Of a stretch of DNA of 5,903 nt, positions 1 to 5,903 are shown in pieces (positions within the stretch are counted from its first letter, which is position 1; the number at the start of each line of letters is the position of its first letter). The notes under the pieces are model-generated. The model did not search any database. It was given only the letters and a program-made list of their open reading frames with translations, and was not told the DNA's origin. The position numbers and the translations under genes were made by a program. The stretch comes from Gammaproteobacteria bacterium (lineage in GTDB: Bacteria > Pseudomonadota > Gammaproteobacteria > Pseudomonadales > Azotimanducaceae). The DNA is taken from NCBI GenBank assembly GCA_018667205.1, contig JABIVN010000572.1, positions 1 to 5,903 of the forward strand. Reading direction: 5' to 3'.

Positions 1-2306
1 CAGATGACCTTGTTGAAGAGCTTGAGACCAGCATTCAAGTCTGGAGTGAATCTCCCCGTAAGATGGATACGCTGGACGTATTACTGCGCAACCTGCACAC
101 ACTAAAGGGCGGGGCCCGCATGGCTGGCCTTAACAGTTTAGGTGAATATGCCCATAGTTTTGAAACTTTCCTGATCGGAATCCAGAAGCATCCGATTGAA
201 CTCGATGACGAATTCTTTGCGCTGTTAAACAAGCGCCAGGACGAAATCATTAGGCGAGTGGAGATCTATAAAAAATTATCATTCGGCGCAGCTTCAGAGG
301 AAGATCTGGCATCCTTGAAAAATGCCCTTGAGCCGGCACTGGAAACGTTTTCAGCCGAAGCGCGCTACACGAACACTGACGATTCGGCGGTCGCCGAGTC
401 TAAATTACCAATAGAAGGAGGGTCCAAGGACAAGAGCGTAGCGAGTGCCAATCAGGAAATGGTCAGGGTCTCCTCTGATCTACTGGAAGACTTAATTGGT
501 CTGGCGGGTGAATCCAGTATTACGCGAGGCCGGGTCGAGCAGCAGATCACAGATTTCGGTGAGTATCTCCAGGAAATGGAAGAAACGATTAACCGAGTCA
601 GGGACCAGGTAAGACTGCTCGAGATTGAGGCCGAGTCAAGAGAAACGCTTATTCGCTCAAGGCATGGTGCAAAGGGTGATCCCGGGTTCGATGATCTGGA
701 GATGGACCGTTATACAATGCTTCAAGCAGTTTCTCGGGCCTTGAGTGAAGGGTCATCGGACATGATGGACCTTAAAGATACACTGGGTAACAGAATTAGG
801 GATGCAGAAATACTACTGCAGCAACAGGCGCGCATTAGCGCCGAACTTCAGGAAGGTTTAACCAGGACACGAATGGTACATTTTTCGCGCCTGATCCCGC
901 GGCTGAGAAGAATCGTTAGGCAAATTAGTAGCGAAGTTGGTAAGTCCGTTCGATTCGATACCTACAATGTCGAAGGCGAGTTAGGTCGAAACGTTCTTGA
1001 AAGAATCGTAGCCCCACTGGAACACATGCTGAGAAACGCGGTTGACCATGGTATTGAAGATAGAGAAGCACGGCTTGCATCAGGTAAACAGGAGCAGGGC
1101 CGCATTAGTCTGCGGTTGTCTCGAGAGGGTGGATATGTCGTGCTGACGATCAGTGACGATGGCGCCGGTATCGACGTCAATGCCGTGAGACGTAAAGCGA
1201 TTGAAAGAGGACTCATCGCAGAGGAACAAGATGTATCAGATCACGAAGTGATGCAGTTTATTATGCACGCGGGTTTTTCCACGGCGCAAAAGCTGACTCA
1301 GATTTCTGGCCGTGGAGTTGGGATGGACGTGGTTGGCAGTGAGATTAAAGCGCTTGGCGGTAACATGGCGATTGAATCCACGCTGAGTGTTGGTACTGAG
1401 TTTACGATCAGAATCCCGTTTACTGTCTCGATTAACCGCGCTCTGATGGTTGTTGTCAAAGAAGAAACTTACGCGATACCGCTCAACACCATTGAAGGTA
1501 TTGTCAGGGTGAGTCCCTATGAGTTGGATGCTTATTATCAGCCGGATGCTCCAATGTTCGAGTATGCGGGTCAACCATACAGGCTTGCCTACATTGGCAA
1601 GATGCTGGACAAGGTGGGTAACCCAAACTTGACCGGGCAGGTAGTTCCTTTGCCTGTGATTCTTGCCCGAAGTGGTGATCATGCGGTTGCGCTCCAAGTA
1701 GATAGGGTTATTGGTTCAAGGGAAGTGGTTGTAAAAACGCTTGGCTCCCAATTCGGGAATGTCGGTGGTATATCGGGTGCAACGGTGCTCGGTGATGGTC
1801 GAGTCGTCATTATTCTGGATTGCATGGCATTGGTGCGCAGCTACGAAGCGAGTGTTGATGTGCCGACAGCCCCGGTTGTTGCAGAAGCTATTGCGGGGTC
1901 AGCACCGGTCAACAAAGTACGAACAGTGATGATCGTCGATGACTCGGTGACAGTAAGGAAAGTGACCTCACGGCTGATGGTAAGGCAGGGATTTGCAGTC
2001 GCCACCGCGAAGGATGGGGTTGATGCATTAAACAAGCTTCAGACCCTTAGGCCTGATGTTGTTTTGCTGGATATCGAAATGCCTAAAATGGATGGGTTCG
2101 AGGTTCTTCGTAGTGTGCGACGCGACCAGAATCTAAAAGACCTACCTATCATTATGATTACGTCCAGGACGGGTGAGAAACACAAGCAGCGGGCGATGGA
2201 ACTTGGTGTCAATCAGTACCTGGGTAAGCCATTCCAGGAAGCGAAACTTTTAGCAACGATTGAAGAAGTTATTGAGCGCGCGAAAGCAAAACCTGAGAAA
2301 AATTAA
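1..2306 (+). CDS. chpA: ChpA/PilL-type chemotaxis hybrid histidine kinase, C-terminal part (5' end outside the window)
   Basis: Cytoplasmic CheA-like kinase of a type IV pilus (twitching) chemosensory system. The frame is open to the left edge, so the ATG at 63 is internal; 767 residues are visible counting from base 3. Seen in order: an HPt domain with the phospho-acceptor His32 in NLHTLKGG; a variable acidic linker (about 100-150); a long helical dimerisation region (about 153-300); a GHKL ATPase with N box LRNAVDHG (N345, D348, H349), G1 box DDGAG (about 385-389) and G2 box GRGVGMD (from 436); a CheW-like domain (about 477-615); and a receiver domain (640-760) with Asp690 in LLDIEMPKMDG, plus MITS and the KPF lysine. 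This HPt-kinase-CheW-receiver order, and the RGRVEQQ and LEMDRY stretches, are typical of ChpA/PilL rather than flagellar CheA. Family members carry several more HPt domains upstream; whether this one does cannot be seen. All ATPase and receiver key residues are present, so it should be active. Oddity: RMVHF replaces the usual RMVPF (His293). Confidence 0.93.
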   Translation, partial: DDLVEELETSIQVWSESPRKMDTLDVLLRNLHTLKGGARMAGLNSLGEYAHSFETFLIGIQKHPIELDDEFFALLNKRQDEIIRRVEIYKKLSFGAASEEDLASLKNALEPALETFSAEARYTNTDDSAVAESKLPIEGGSKDKSVASANQEMVRVSSDLLEDLIGLAGESSITRGRVEQQITDFGEYLQEMEETINRVRDQVRLLEIEAESRETLIRSRHGAKGDPGFDDLEMDRYTMLQAVSRALSEGSSDMMDLKDTLGNRIRDAEILLQQQARISAELQEGLTRTRMVHFSRLIPRLRRIVRQISSEVGKSVRFDTYNVEGELGRNVLERIVAPLEHMLRNAVDHGIEDREARLASGKQEQGRISLRLSREGGYVVLTISDDGAGIDVNAVRRKAIERGLIAEEQDVSDHEVMQFIMHAGFSTAQKLTQISGRGVGMDVVGSEIKALGGNMAIESTLSVGTEFTIRIPFTVSINRALMVVVKEETYAIPLNTIEGIVRVSPYELDAYYQPDAPMFEYAGQPYRLAYIGKMLDKVGNPNLTGQVVPLPVILARSGDHAVALQVDRVIGSREVVVKTLGSQFGNVGGISGATVLGDGRVVIILDCMALVRSYEASVDVPTAPVVAEAIAGSAPVNKVRTVMIVDDSVTVRKVTSRLMVRQGFAVATAKDGVDALNKLQTLRPDVVLLDIEMPKMDGFEVLRSVRRDQNLKDLPIIMITSRTGEKHKQRAMELGVNQYLGKPFQEAKLLATIEEVIERAKAKPEKN

Positions 2307-2308
2307 AC

Positions 2309-2773
2309 GTGTCTGAACCTAAACAACTGGAAGTCTACGTTCTGGCTATGCAGAAGCAGGCGGTTATATTGCCTGGTGACGTCGTGGCTGAAATCATTCC
2401 TTACGAACCGTTGCAGCGTATTGGAGATACGCCAGACTGGTTTTTGGGGCTGCTGGGTTGGCGCGGTATTCAAATGCCCGTGGTCTCATTTGAAATGCTA
2501 ACGGTTGAGCGAGCCAGTTTTTCTCTTGTAAGTGTTGCTTCGGCAAGCCTTGTTATCATCAGGGGCAATACTGACCAGGCATTGTTGCCTTTCTATGCTT
2601 TGGTGGCGCAGACCCACCCCGCAGCATATGAAGTCTTTGATGAAATGCTTTTTAAAACAGGCGGTACGGTCGGGCGGACAGAGATTGCGAAGGTCAGGTT
2701 TAACAACGATGTACTTTCAATACCGAATTTGGATTATCTTGAGGCGGCGCTTATAAATTCACTAATCCACTAG
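2309..2773 (+). CDS. chpC: CheW-like adaptor protein of the Chp system (ChpC-like)
   Basis: A 154-residue single-domain CheW-like protein, expected to couple the kinase to membrane receptors in the cytoplasm. It starts at GTG 2309, two bases after the kinase stop codon, which suggests translational coupling; only a weak GAGAAA-like Shine-Dalgarno precedes it. Supporting sequence: a hydrophobic beta-rich start (VYVLAMQKQAVILPGDVVAEIIPY), then the CheW-type core WFLGLLGWRGIQMPVVSFE (residues 44-62), where other CheW proteins have an NLRGxxIPVVDL-like segment, and a C-terminal stretch NNDVLSIPNLDYLEAAL that fits the last strand and helix of the fold. There is no signal peptide or membrane segment. 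In Pseudomonas, chpC lies just downstream of chpA and chpB; here chpB is missing between them. CheW-like assignment is firm; the ChpC subtype rests mainly on position and could equally be described as a PilI-like or generic CheW protein. Confidence 0.82.
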   Translation: MSEPKQLEVYVLAMQKQAVILPGDVVAEIIPYEPLQRIGDTPDWFLGLLGWRGIQMPVVSFEMLTVERASFSLVSVASASLVIIRGNTDQALLPFYALVAQTHPAAYEVFDEMLFKTGGTVGRTEIAKVRFNNDVLSIPNLDYLEAALINSLIH

Positions 2774-2789
2774 ATCGCCCATCACTAGC

Positions 2790-3521
2790 TCATTCAGTAA
2801 TACCGAAATTGCCCCAGACCTGATGAGAAACCGACAATGCAACGACTGGGGCTGTTTCGGCGCGAAGCACGCGTTCACCAAATGTCACAGTATCGAACCC
2901 TATATTGATGGCCTCATTCTCTTCAGCCTTACTAAACCCGCCTTCCGGGCCGGTTAATAGGCTTACCGAATTGACGACAGATAGTCTGCGCGGTATCGGG
3001 GCCCTCCCAGGAACGGCGAGTAGCCGAATATCAGCGCTGCTGTTAGAAAGCCAGTCTGATAGGTTCGTGACTGGGTCCAGGGTAGGTAAAATATTAAGGC
3101 CGCACTGTTCGCAAGCAGCGATGATTACCTGCCGCCAGTGAATTTGTCGATGATGAATCACCTTGTGGGCTACCGCGCAGTAATCGCTGATAATTGGGGT
3201 GATACGGCTTACGCCAAGCTCGGTGACCTTCGTTAACACGCTGTTCATCGAATCTTTTTTCAGGATGCAAAGCCCTAGCGTGGTTCTTAGTTGTGGCGCC
3301 CGATTGTTTTCATCGTGCTTGATGGGTCTTACCTCAACATGATTTTTCCTGACTGATTCGATTTTACAGGTGAACTCACCGCCCTTGCCGTTAAACACCA
3401 CGATGTGCTCAGCGGTGGTTTTCCGAAGCACTCGCGCCAAGTGGTGCCCTGATGCTTCGGGCAATGCGAAAGTTTTCCCTATGCTGAGGTCAGCGTCGAC
3501 AAAAAATCTGGGTAGTGTCAC
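2790..3521 (-). CDS. rsmE: 16S rRNA (uracil(1498)-N3)-methyltransferase RsmE
   Basis: SAM-dependent SPOUT-family methyltransferase that makes m3U1498 in 16S rRNA of the 30S subunit. From GTG 3521 the protein has 243 residues, the same as E. coli RsmE, and begins MTLPRFFVDADL, matching the usual RsmE start. This GTG has an AGGG Shine-Dalgarno 8 bases upstream; a longer TTG-started frame from 3545 lacks a well-placed site and would overlap metF. Family motifs: HHLARVLR (26-33), KKDSMNSVLTKVTELGV (88-104), ACEQCG (136-141), and the SAM-binding knot LLTGPEGGFSKAE (188-200) with GERVLRAETAPV (215-226). Oddities: the conserved Arg after EQxG is Leu142, and the usual SERS/TERC-like segment reads SDYC (112-115). 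It is the last gene of a metK-metF-rsmE run, two bases after metF, and converges on chpC. Confidence 0.93.
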   Translation of the reverse strand: MTLPRFFVDADLSIGKTFALPEASGHHLARVLRKTTAEHIVVFNGKGGEFTCKIESVRKNHVEVRPIKHDENNRAPQLRTTLGLCILKKDSMNSVLTKVTELGVSRITPIISDYCAVAHKVIHHRQIHWRQVIIAACEQCGLNILPTLDPVTNLSDWLSNSSADIRLLAVPGRAPIPRRLSVVNSVSLLTGPEGGFSKAEENEAINIGFDTVTFGERVLRAETAPVVALSVSHQVWGNFGITE

Positions 3522-3523
3522 GT

Positions 3524-4357
3524 TTAAAGCCCTAGATTTTTCCAAACCTTAAGGGTTGGTAGAGATTGGTTCATCGTGTAAAAATGCAGCCCGGGGGCGC
3601 CACCTTGCAGCAGGCGGTGGCAGAGCTCGGTGACGACCTCTTCGCCAAATGCCTTCAGCGCTTCCGGCTTGGCATCATAGGCTTGCAGTTGTTTTTCTAT
3701 CCAACGGGGAATCTCAGCACCACACAGGTCTGAAAATCGTTTGATGCCTTTGTAGTTGGTGATAGGCATGATCCCGGGAACGATGGGAACCCTGATGTTC
3801 GCCTTGTCGCATAAATCCCTGAACCGGAAGTAAGCATCTGCGTTGTAAAAATACTGTGTGATTGCGCTGTTGGCGCCGGCATCGACTTTTTGTTTGAAGA
3901 ACTTAACTTCTGTGTCGACGGAATCGGATTCGGGGTGAATTTCAGGGTAGGCTGCAATGTCTATATGAAAATGATCACCTGTCAATTGCCGGATGAACTC
4001 GACCAGTTCATTGGCGTGGAACATTTTCATCGAACTTCCAATACCTGAGGGACGATCGCCACGAAGTGCTACAAGGCGCGTAATCCCCGCAGCCCGGTAT
4101 TCTAGAAGCAGAGCCTCGATAACCTCGGGTTTGTCGCCACCAAAGGAAAGATGGGGCGCGACCACGCTACCTGTGTTGGCCAAGTCAAGTACGGTCTCCT
4201 TTGTTCCATCTTTGGTTGACCCCCCGGCACCATAGGTAACAGAGAAGAAATGTGGATCAAGCTCAACAAGTCTGGCATGGACCTGCTTTACCTTGGCAAC
4301 AGCCTCTTCTGTTTTAGGTGCCGAAAACTCAAAGCTGAACAATCGGGTATCCGTCAT
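3524..4357 (-). CDS. metF: 5,10-methylenetetrahydrofolate reductase MetF
   Basis: FAD-dependent cytoplasmic enzyme that reduces 5,10-methylene-THF to 5-methyl-THF, the methyl donor for methionine synthase. It has 277 residues; E. coli MetF has 296, and the difference is mostly the N-terminal arm, so the protein appears complete. Seen: SFEF with Glu10 at the position of E. coli catalytic Glu28, the VTYGAGGST loop (40-48), ALRGD with Asp101 at the position of flavin-interacting Asp120, AAYPEIHPES (135-144), ITQYFYNADAY (166-176), VPGIMPI (193-199) and the C-terminal GAPGLHFYTMNQ (253-264). The segment after FEF is SAP rather than the FPP common in E. coli-type enzymes. ATG 4357 follows the metK stop by two bases, with no clear Shine-Dalgarno, so translation is probably coupled to metK. 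rsmE follows after two bases. In Pseudomonas metF usually sits beside ahcY; here its partner is metK. Confidence 0.96.
   Translation of the reverse strand: MTDTRLFSFEFSAPKTEEAVAKVKQVHARLVELDPHFFSVTYGAGGSTKDGTKETVLDLANTGSVVAPHLSFGGDKPEVIEALLLEYRAAGITRLVALRGDRPSGIGSSMKMFHANELVEFIRQLTGDHFHIDIAAYPEIHPESDSVDTEVKFFKQKVDAGANSAITQYFYNADAYFRFRDLCDKANIRVPIVPGIMPITNYKGIKRFSDLCGAEIPRWIEKQLQAYDAKPEALKAFGEEVVTELCHRLLQGGAPGLHFYTMNQSLPTLKVWKNLGL
3530..3533 (-). promoter_or_regulatory. Ribosome binding site that decides the rsmE start
   Basis: Read on the minus strand, AGGG lies 8 bases before GTG 3521, inside the last codons of metF (CTA GGG CTT TAA). It supports GTG 3521 rather than the upstream TTG at 3545 as the rsmE start. 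Confidence 0.6.
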
Positions 4358-4359
4358 GT

Positions 4360-5517
4360 TTACGTGGCTGCCGCCAGCAGGTCCTTCTTATCGGTGGCCT
4401 CCCAGGTAAAGTCTTTATCTTCCCTGCCGAAGTGTCCGTATGCCGCTGTCTTTAGGTAAATGGGACGTTTCAGATCAAGCATCTCGATAAGTCCCTTGGG
4501 CCTCAAGTCAAAATGTTCTCTGACGAGTGCTTCGATCGCAGCCTCATCGATCACGCCTGTGCCGAATGTATTGACGCTGATGGAAGTGGGTTCGGCAACA
4601 CCGATCGCGTAGGACATTTGAATCTCGCAGCGTTTTGCAAGACCGGCGGCAACAATATTCTTCGCGACGTAGCGGCCGGCATAAGCTGCACTCCTGTCAA
4701 CCTTGGATGGGTCTTTTCCGGAAAAAGCTCCGCCGCCATGACGCGCCATGCCGCCGTAGGTATCAACAATAATCTTTCGGCCGGTCAGGCCGCAATCGCC
4801 GACGGGACCGCCAATAACGAAGTTACCGGTCGGATTAATAAAGTACTTGGTTCCGCTGTGAAGCCAGTTTTCTGGCAACACGGGTTTGATGATTTCTTCC
4901 ATGACCGCTTCCTGAAGGTCCTTAAGGGAAACATCAGGAGAATGCTGGGTAGACAATACGACCGCATCAATGGCAACGGGATTGCCATCGGCATCGTACC
5001 GGAACGAAATTTGGCTCTTTGCGTCGGGTCGCAGGAAAGACAGTTTCCCTGACTTGCGGACCTCTGCTTGTTTCTCAACCAGACGGTGCGAGTAAGTGAT
5101 GGGTGCTGGCATGAGCACGTCGGTTTCATTGGAGGCGTAGCCAAACATAAGCCCCTGGTCACCGGCGCCCTGCTCTTTATTTTCGCCTTCATTTACGCCC
5201 ATTGCGATATCGGGAGACTGTTTGCCAATGGCGTTGATCACCGCGCAGGTGGCACCGTCGAAGCCAACCTCAGAACTGTTGTAGCCAATATCCAGCACCA
5301 CGTTTCTACAAATATCCTCTACGTCTACCGAGGCTTCAGTTGTGATCTCACCAGCGAGGATGATCATGCCGGTTTTCACCATCGTTTCGCAGGCAACGCG
5401 GGCATCTCTGTCTTCACTAAGGATCGCATCAAGAATCGCGTCAGAAATCTGGTCAGCCATCTTATCTGGATGGCCCTCTGAGACGGATTCTGAGGTAAAA
5501 CTGCTATTTACTGTCAT
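4360..5517 (-). CDS. metK: S-adenosylmethionine synthetase (methionine adenosyltransferase) MetK
   Basis: Cytoplasmic enzyme that makes SAM from ATP and methionine, releasing phosphate and pyrophosphate. From ATG 5517 it has 385 residues, against 384 in E. coli, and aligns over its whole length. Seen: [20 protein letters not shown] (7-26) with the active-site His16 and Asp18, ACETMVKTG (42-50), the [11 protein letters not shown] signature (117-127), LRPDAKSQ (162-169), STQHS (189-193), [13 protein letters not shown] (236-248), the phosphate-binding [12 protein letters not shown] (261-272) and AYGHFGRE (359-366). The reading frame stays open upstream to a TTG at 5628, but the ATG has an AGGGA Shine-Dalgarno at the right distance and gives the family N-terminus, so the 37-residue extension is rejected. 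It is the first gene of a minus-strand run with metF and rsmE and is divergent from tkt; control is expected in the 186-bp gap between them. Confidence 0.98.
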   Translation of the reverse strand: MTVNSSFTSESVSEGHPDKMADQISDAILDAILSEDRDARVACETMVKTGMIILAGEITTEASVDVEDICRNVVLDIGYNSSEVGFDGATCAVINAIGKQSPDIAMGVNEGENKEQGAGDQGLMFGYASNETDVLMPAPITYSHRLVEKQAEVRKSGKLSFLRPDAKSQISFRYDADGNPVAIDAVVLSTQHSPDVSLKDLQEAVMEEIIKPVLPENWLHSGTKYFINPTGNFVIGGPVGDCGLTGRKIIVDTYGGMARHGGGAFSGKDPSKVDRSAAYAGRYVAKNIVAAGLAKRCEIQMSYAIGVAEPTSISVNTFGTGVIDEAAIEALVREHFDLRPKGLIEMLDLKRPIYLKTAAYGHFGREDKDFTWEATDKKDLLAAAT

Positions 5518-5523
5518 GGGCTG

Positions 5524-5528
5524 TCCCT
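5524..5528 (-). promoter_or_regulatory. metK ribosome binding site
   Basis: On the minus strand AGGGA lies 6 bases before ATG 5517. It supports this ATG over the in-frame TTG at 5628. Confidence 0.7.
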
Positions 5529-5545
5529 GTGCATTCGCCGTAAAG

Positions 5546-5583
5546 GCTGGGTATTCTACTGGTCGCGGGAATCGTTTCCCAGC
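5546..5583 (-). promoter_or_regulatory. Possible stem-loop in the metK leader
   Basis: GCTGGG and CCCAGC (5546-5551 and 5578-5583) form a perfect 6-bp inverted repeat with a 26-base loop. A competing hairpin, GGGAA-TCGT-TTCCC as read on the plus strand (5567-5580), shares three bases with the outer arm, so both cannot fully form at once. It lies 29-66 bases upstream of the metK ATG. It matches no SAM or SAH riboswitch class that I recognise. Whether it is transcribed depends on the unknown start site, and short repeats like these can arise by chance. Confidence 0.25.
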
Positions 5584-5591
5584 ATGTGCAT

Positions 5592-5597
5592 ATGATA
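5592..5597 (-). promoter_or_regulatory. Candidate metK -10 element
   Basis: On the minus strand TATCAT matches the sigma-70 -10 consensus at five of six positions, but no good -35 hexamer lies 16-18 bases upstream. The nearest, TTGTTA, is at only 14 bases. Use of this site would give a metK leader of about 70 bases containing the stem-loop at 5546-5583. An alternative -10, TAGAAT at 5553-5558 (also five of six), likewise has only a poor -35 (TGGGAA), and would exclude most of that stem-loop from the RNA. Confidence 0.25.
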
Positions 5598-5622
5598 TTC
5601 CTTCATCCTGATAACAAATATC
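5593..5622. promoter_or_regulatory. Candidate operator: GATATT/AATATC inverted repeat overlapping a MetR-like box
   Basis: GATATT (5594-5599) and AATATC (5617-5622) are a perfect inverted repeat with a 17-base spacer, so the half-site centres are about two helical turns apart. Overlapping it, TGAT-ATTCC-TTCA (5593-5605) matches the MetR consensus TGAA-N5-TTCA at seven of eight defined positions. Lying 76-105 bp upstream of metK, it is well placed to control a SAM-cycle operon by MetR or another methionine or SAH-responsive regulator. No regulator gene is present in the window, and the assignment is inference from position and short motifs. Confidence 0.3.
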
Positions 5623-5624
5623 GC

Positions 5625-5648
5625 TCAATGCGAGAGTCCTGCCATTGA
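5625..5648. promoter_or_regulatory. Second inverted repeat, TCAATG-N12-CATTGA, in the metK/tkt gap
   Basis: A perfect 6-bp inverted repeat (5625-5630 and 5643-5648) spanning 24 bp sits between the candidate metK control site and the candidate tkt promoter, overlapping the -35-like TTGATG of the latter. Its size is typical of a dimeric regulator site. I do not recognise the motif, and a chance origin is possible. Confidence 0.2.
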
Positions 5649-5673
5649 TGATTAGGTGAGTGTAAGCGAGAAT
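5645..5673 (+). promoter_or_regulatory. Candidate tkt promoter
   Basis: TTGATG (5645-5650), 17 bases, then GAGAAT (5668-5673): four of six matches to each sigma-70 hexamer at ideal spacing. Transcription would start near 5680, leaving a short leader of about 24 bases before ATG 5704 and excluding the GTG at 5656 as a start. The hexamers are weak, so this is only a candidate. Confidence 0.25.
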
Positions 5674-5703
5674 ACGCGCGAACTTTTTAGTACCGGTTTT
5701 TCT

Positions 5704-5903
5704 ATGTACGGAACCAAGATTGCCAATGCTGTGCGTGCCCTATCGATGGATGCGGTCCAAAAAGCCGGGAGTGGACATCCTGGGGCACCTATGGGGATGG
5801 CCGATATTGCGGAAGTCCTGTGGACCGATATTTTGCGTCACAACCCCGCCAACCCTGGTTGGCTGAATCGAGACCGCTTTGTGCTGTCCAATGGCCATGG
5901 TTC
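5704..5903 (+). CDS. tkt: Transketolase, N-terminal fragment (3' end outside the window)
   Basis: Thiamine-diphosphate enzyme of the non-oxidative pentose phosphate pathway that moves two-carbon ketol units between sugar phosphates. The 66 complete codons visible match the start of E. coli TktA almost residue for residue: [35 protein letters not shown], then [12 protein letters not shown]. His25 in SGHPGAP and His65 in SNGHG correspond to conserved active-site histidines of the family. ATG 5704 gives an N-terminus within a residue or so of the E. coli length, but no Shine-Dalgarno precedes it. An in-frame GTG at 5656, right after a stop codon, would add 16 residues (beginning [10 protein letters not shown]) and cannot be fully excluded. 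It is divergent from metK. The family and the partial status are certain; which start is used is not. Confidence 0.95.
   Translation, partial: MYGTKIANAVRALSMDAVQKAGSGHPGAPMGMADIAEVLWTDILRHNPANPGWLNRDRFVLSNGHG

Noticed and set aside
1236..1697. 153-codon open frame on the minus strand inside the kinase gene
   Set aside because: It lies wholly antisense to a strongly conserved kinase/CheW coding region, has no recognisable domain, and looks like a shadow frame.
2765..2788. Direct repeat CACTAG (2768-2773 and 2783-2788) at the chpC/rsmE junction
   Set aside because: Only six bases, one copy is the end of the chpC coding sequence, and there is no sign of an attachment or insertion site.
2789..2826. 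Imperfect inverted repeat CTCATTCAG/CTGATGAG as a terminator
   Set aside because: It lies inside the rsmE coding end, has a mismatch, a long loop and no T-run.
3522..3545. Eight-residue N-terminal extension of RsmE from TTG 3545
   Set aside because: GTG 3521 has AGGG at 8 bases and yields exactly the family length; the extension would overlap the end of metF.
4513..5052. 179-codon plus-strand open frame antisense to metK
   Set aside because: metK is conserved along this entire stretch; the antisense frame resembles no known protein and is explained by metK codon bias.
5518..5628. 37-residue N-terminal extension of MetK from TTG 5628
   Set aside because: ATG 5517 has a good Shine-Dalgarno and gives the family N-terminus and length; the extension resembles nothing and covers the probable control region.
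5518..5703. SAM or SAH riboswitch upstream of metK
   Set aside because: I could not find the conserved core of any SAM or SAH class that I know on the minus strand; only the short generic stems listed above are present.

Overview
The window looks like ordinary chromosomal core and near-core DNA from a gammaproteobacterium with type IV pili. The proteins closely match Pseudomonas- and Enterobacteria-type homologues: a ChpA/PilL-type hybrid kinase, a ChpC-like CheW protein, a 243-residue RsmE, MetF, MetK and transketolase. Base composition is moderate throughout. I see no insertion sequence, integrase, tRNA, CRISPR array or phage gene. The species cannot be fixed from this window.

Layout. (1) Bases 1-2773, plus strand: the C-terminal part of a very large chemotaxis-type hybrid kinase, followed two bases later by a small CheW-like protein. 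This is the signalling core of a Chp (twitching motility) system, cut by the left edge of the window. (2) Bases 2790-5517, minus strand: metK, metF and rsmE, in that transcription order. They are tightly packed with two-base gaps and read convergently towards chpC, with only 16 bp between the two stop codons. (3) Bases 5518-5703: the only sizeable non-coding stretch, a 186-bp divergent regulatory region between metK and tkt. It holds two perfect 6-bp inverted repeats, a near-match to a MetR box, weak promoter-like hexamers and a potential stem-loop in the metK leader. (4) Bases 5704-5903, plus strand: the N-terminus of transketolase, cut by the right edge.

Functionally, the minus-strand cluster links one-carbon metabolism and methylation. 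MetF makes 5-methyl-tetrahydrofolate for methionine synthesis, MetK turns methionine into S-adenosylmethionine (SAM), and RsmE uses SAM to methylate U1498 of 16S rRNA. The ahcY gene, often found beside metK or metF, is absent from this cluster. Similarly, no chpB methylesterase gene lies between the kinase and the CheW-like gene.

I found no convincing new system. The best second-look items are the metK/tkt intergenic region, an identical TAA-AC-RTG junction at all three same-strand gene boundaries, and unusual substitutions at conserved positions in the kinase and in RsmE.
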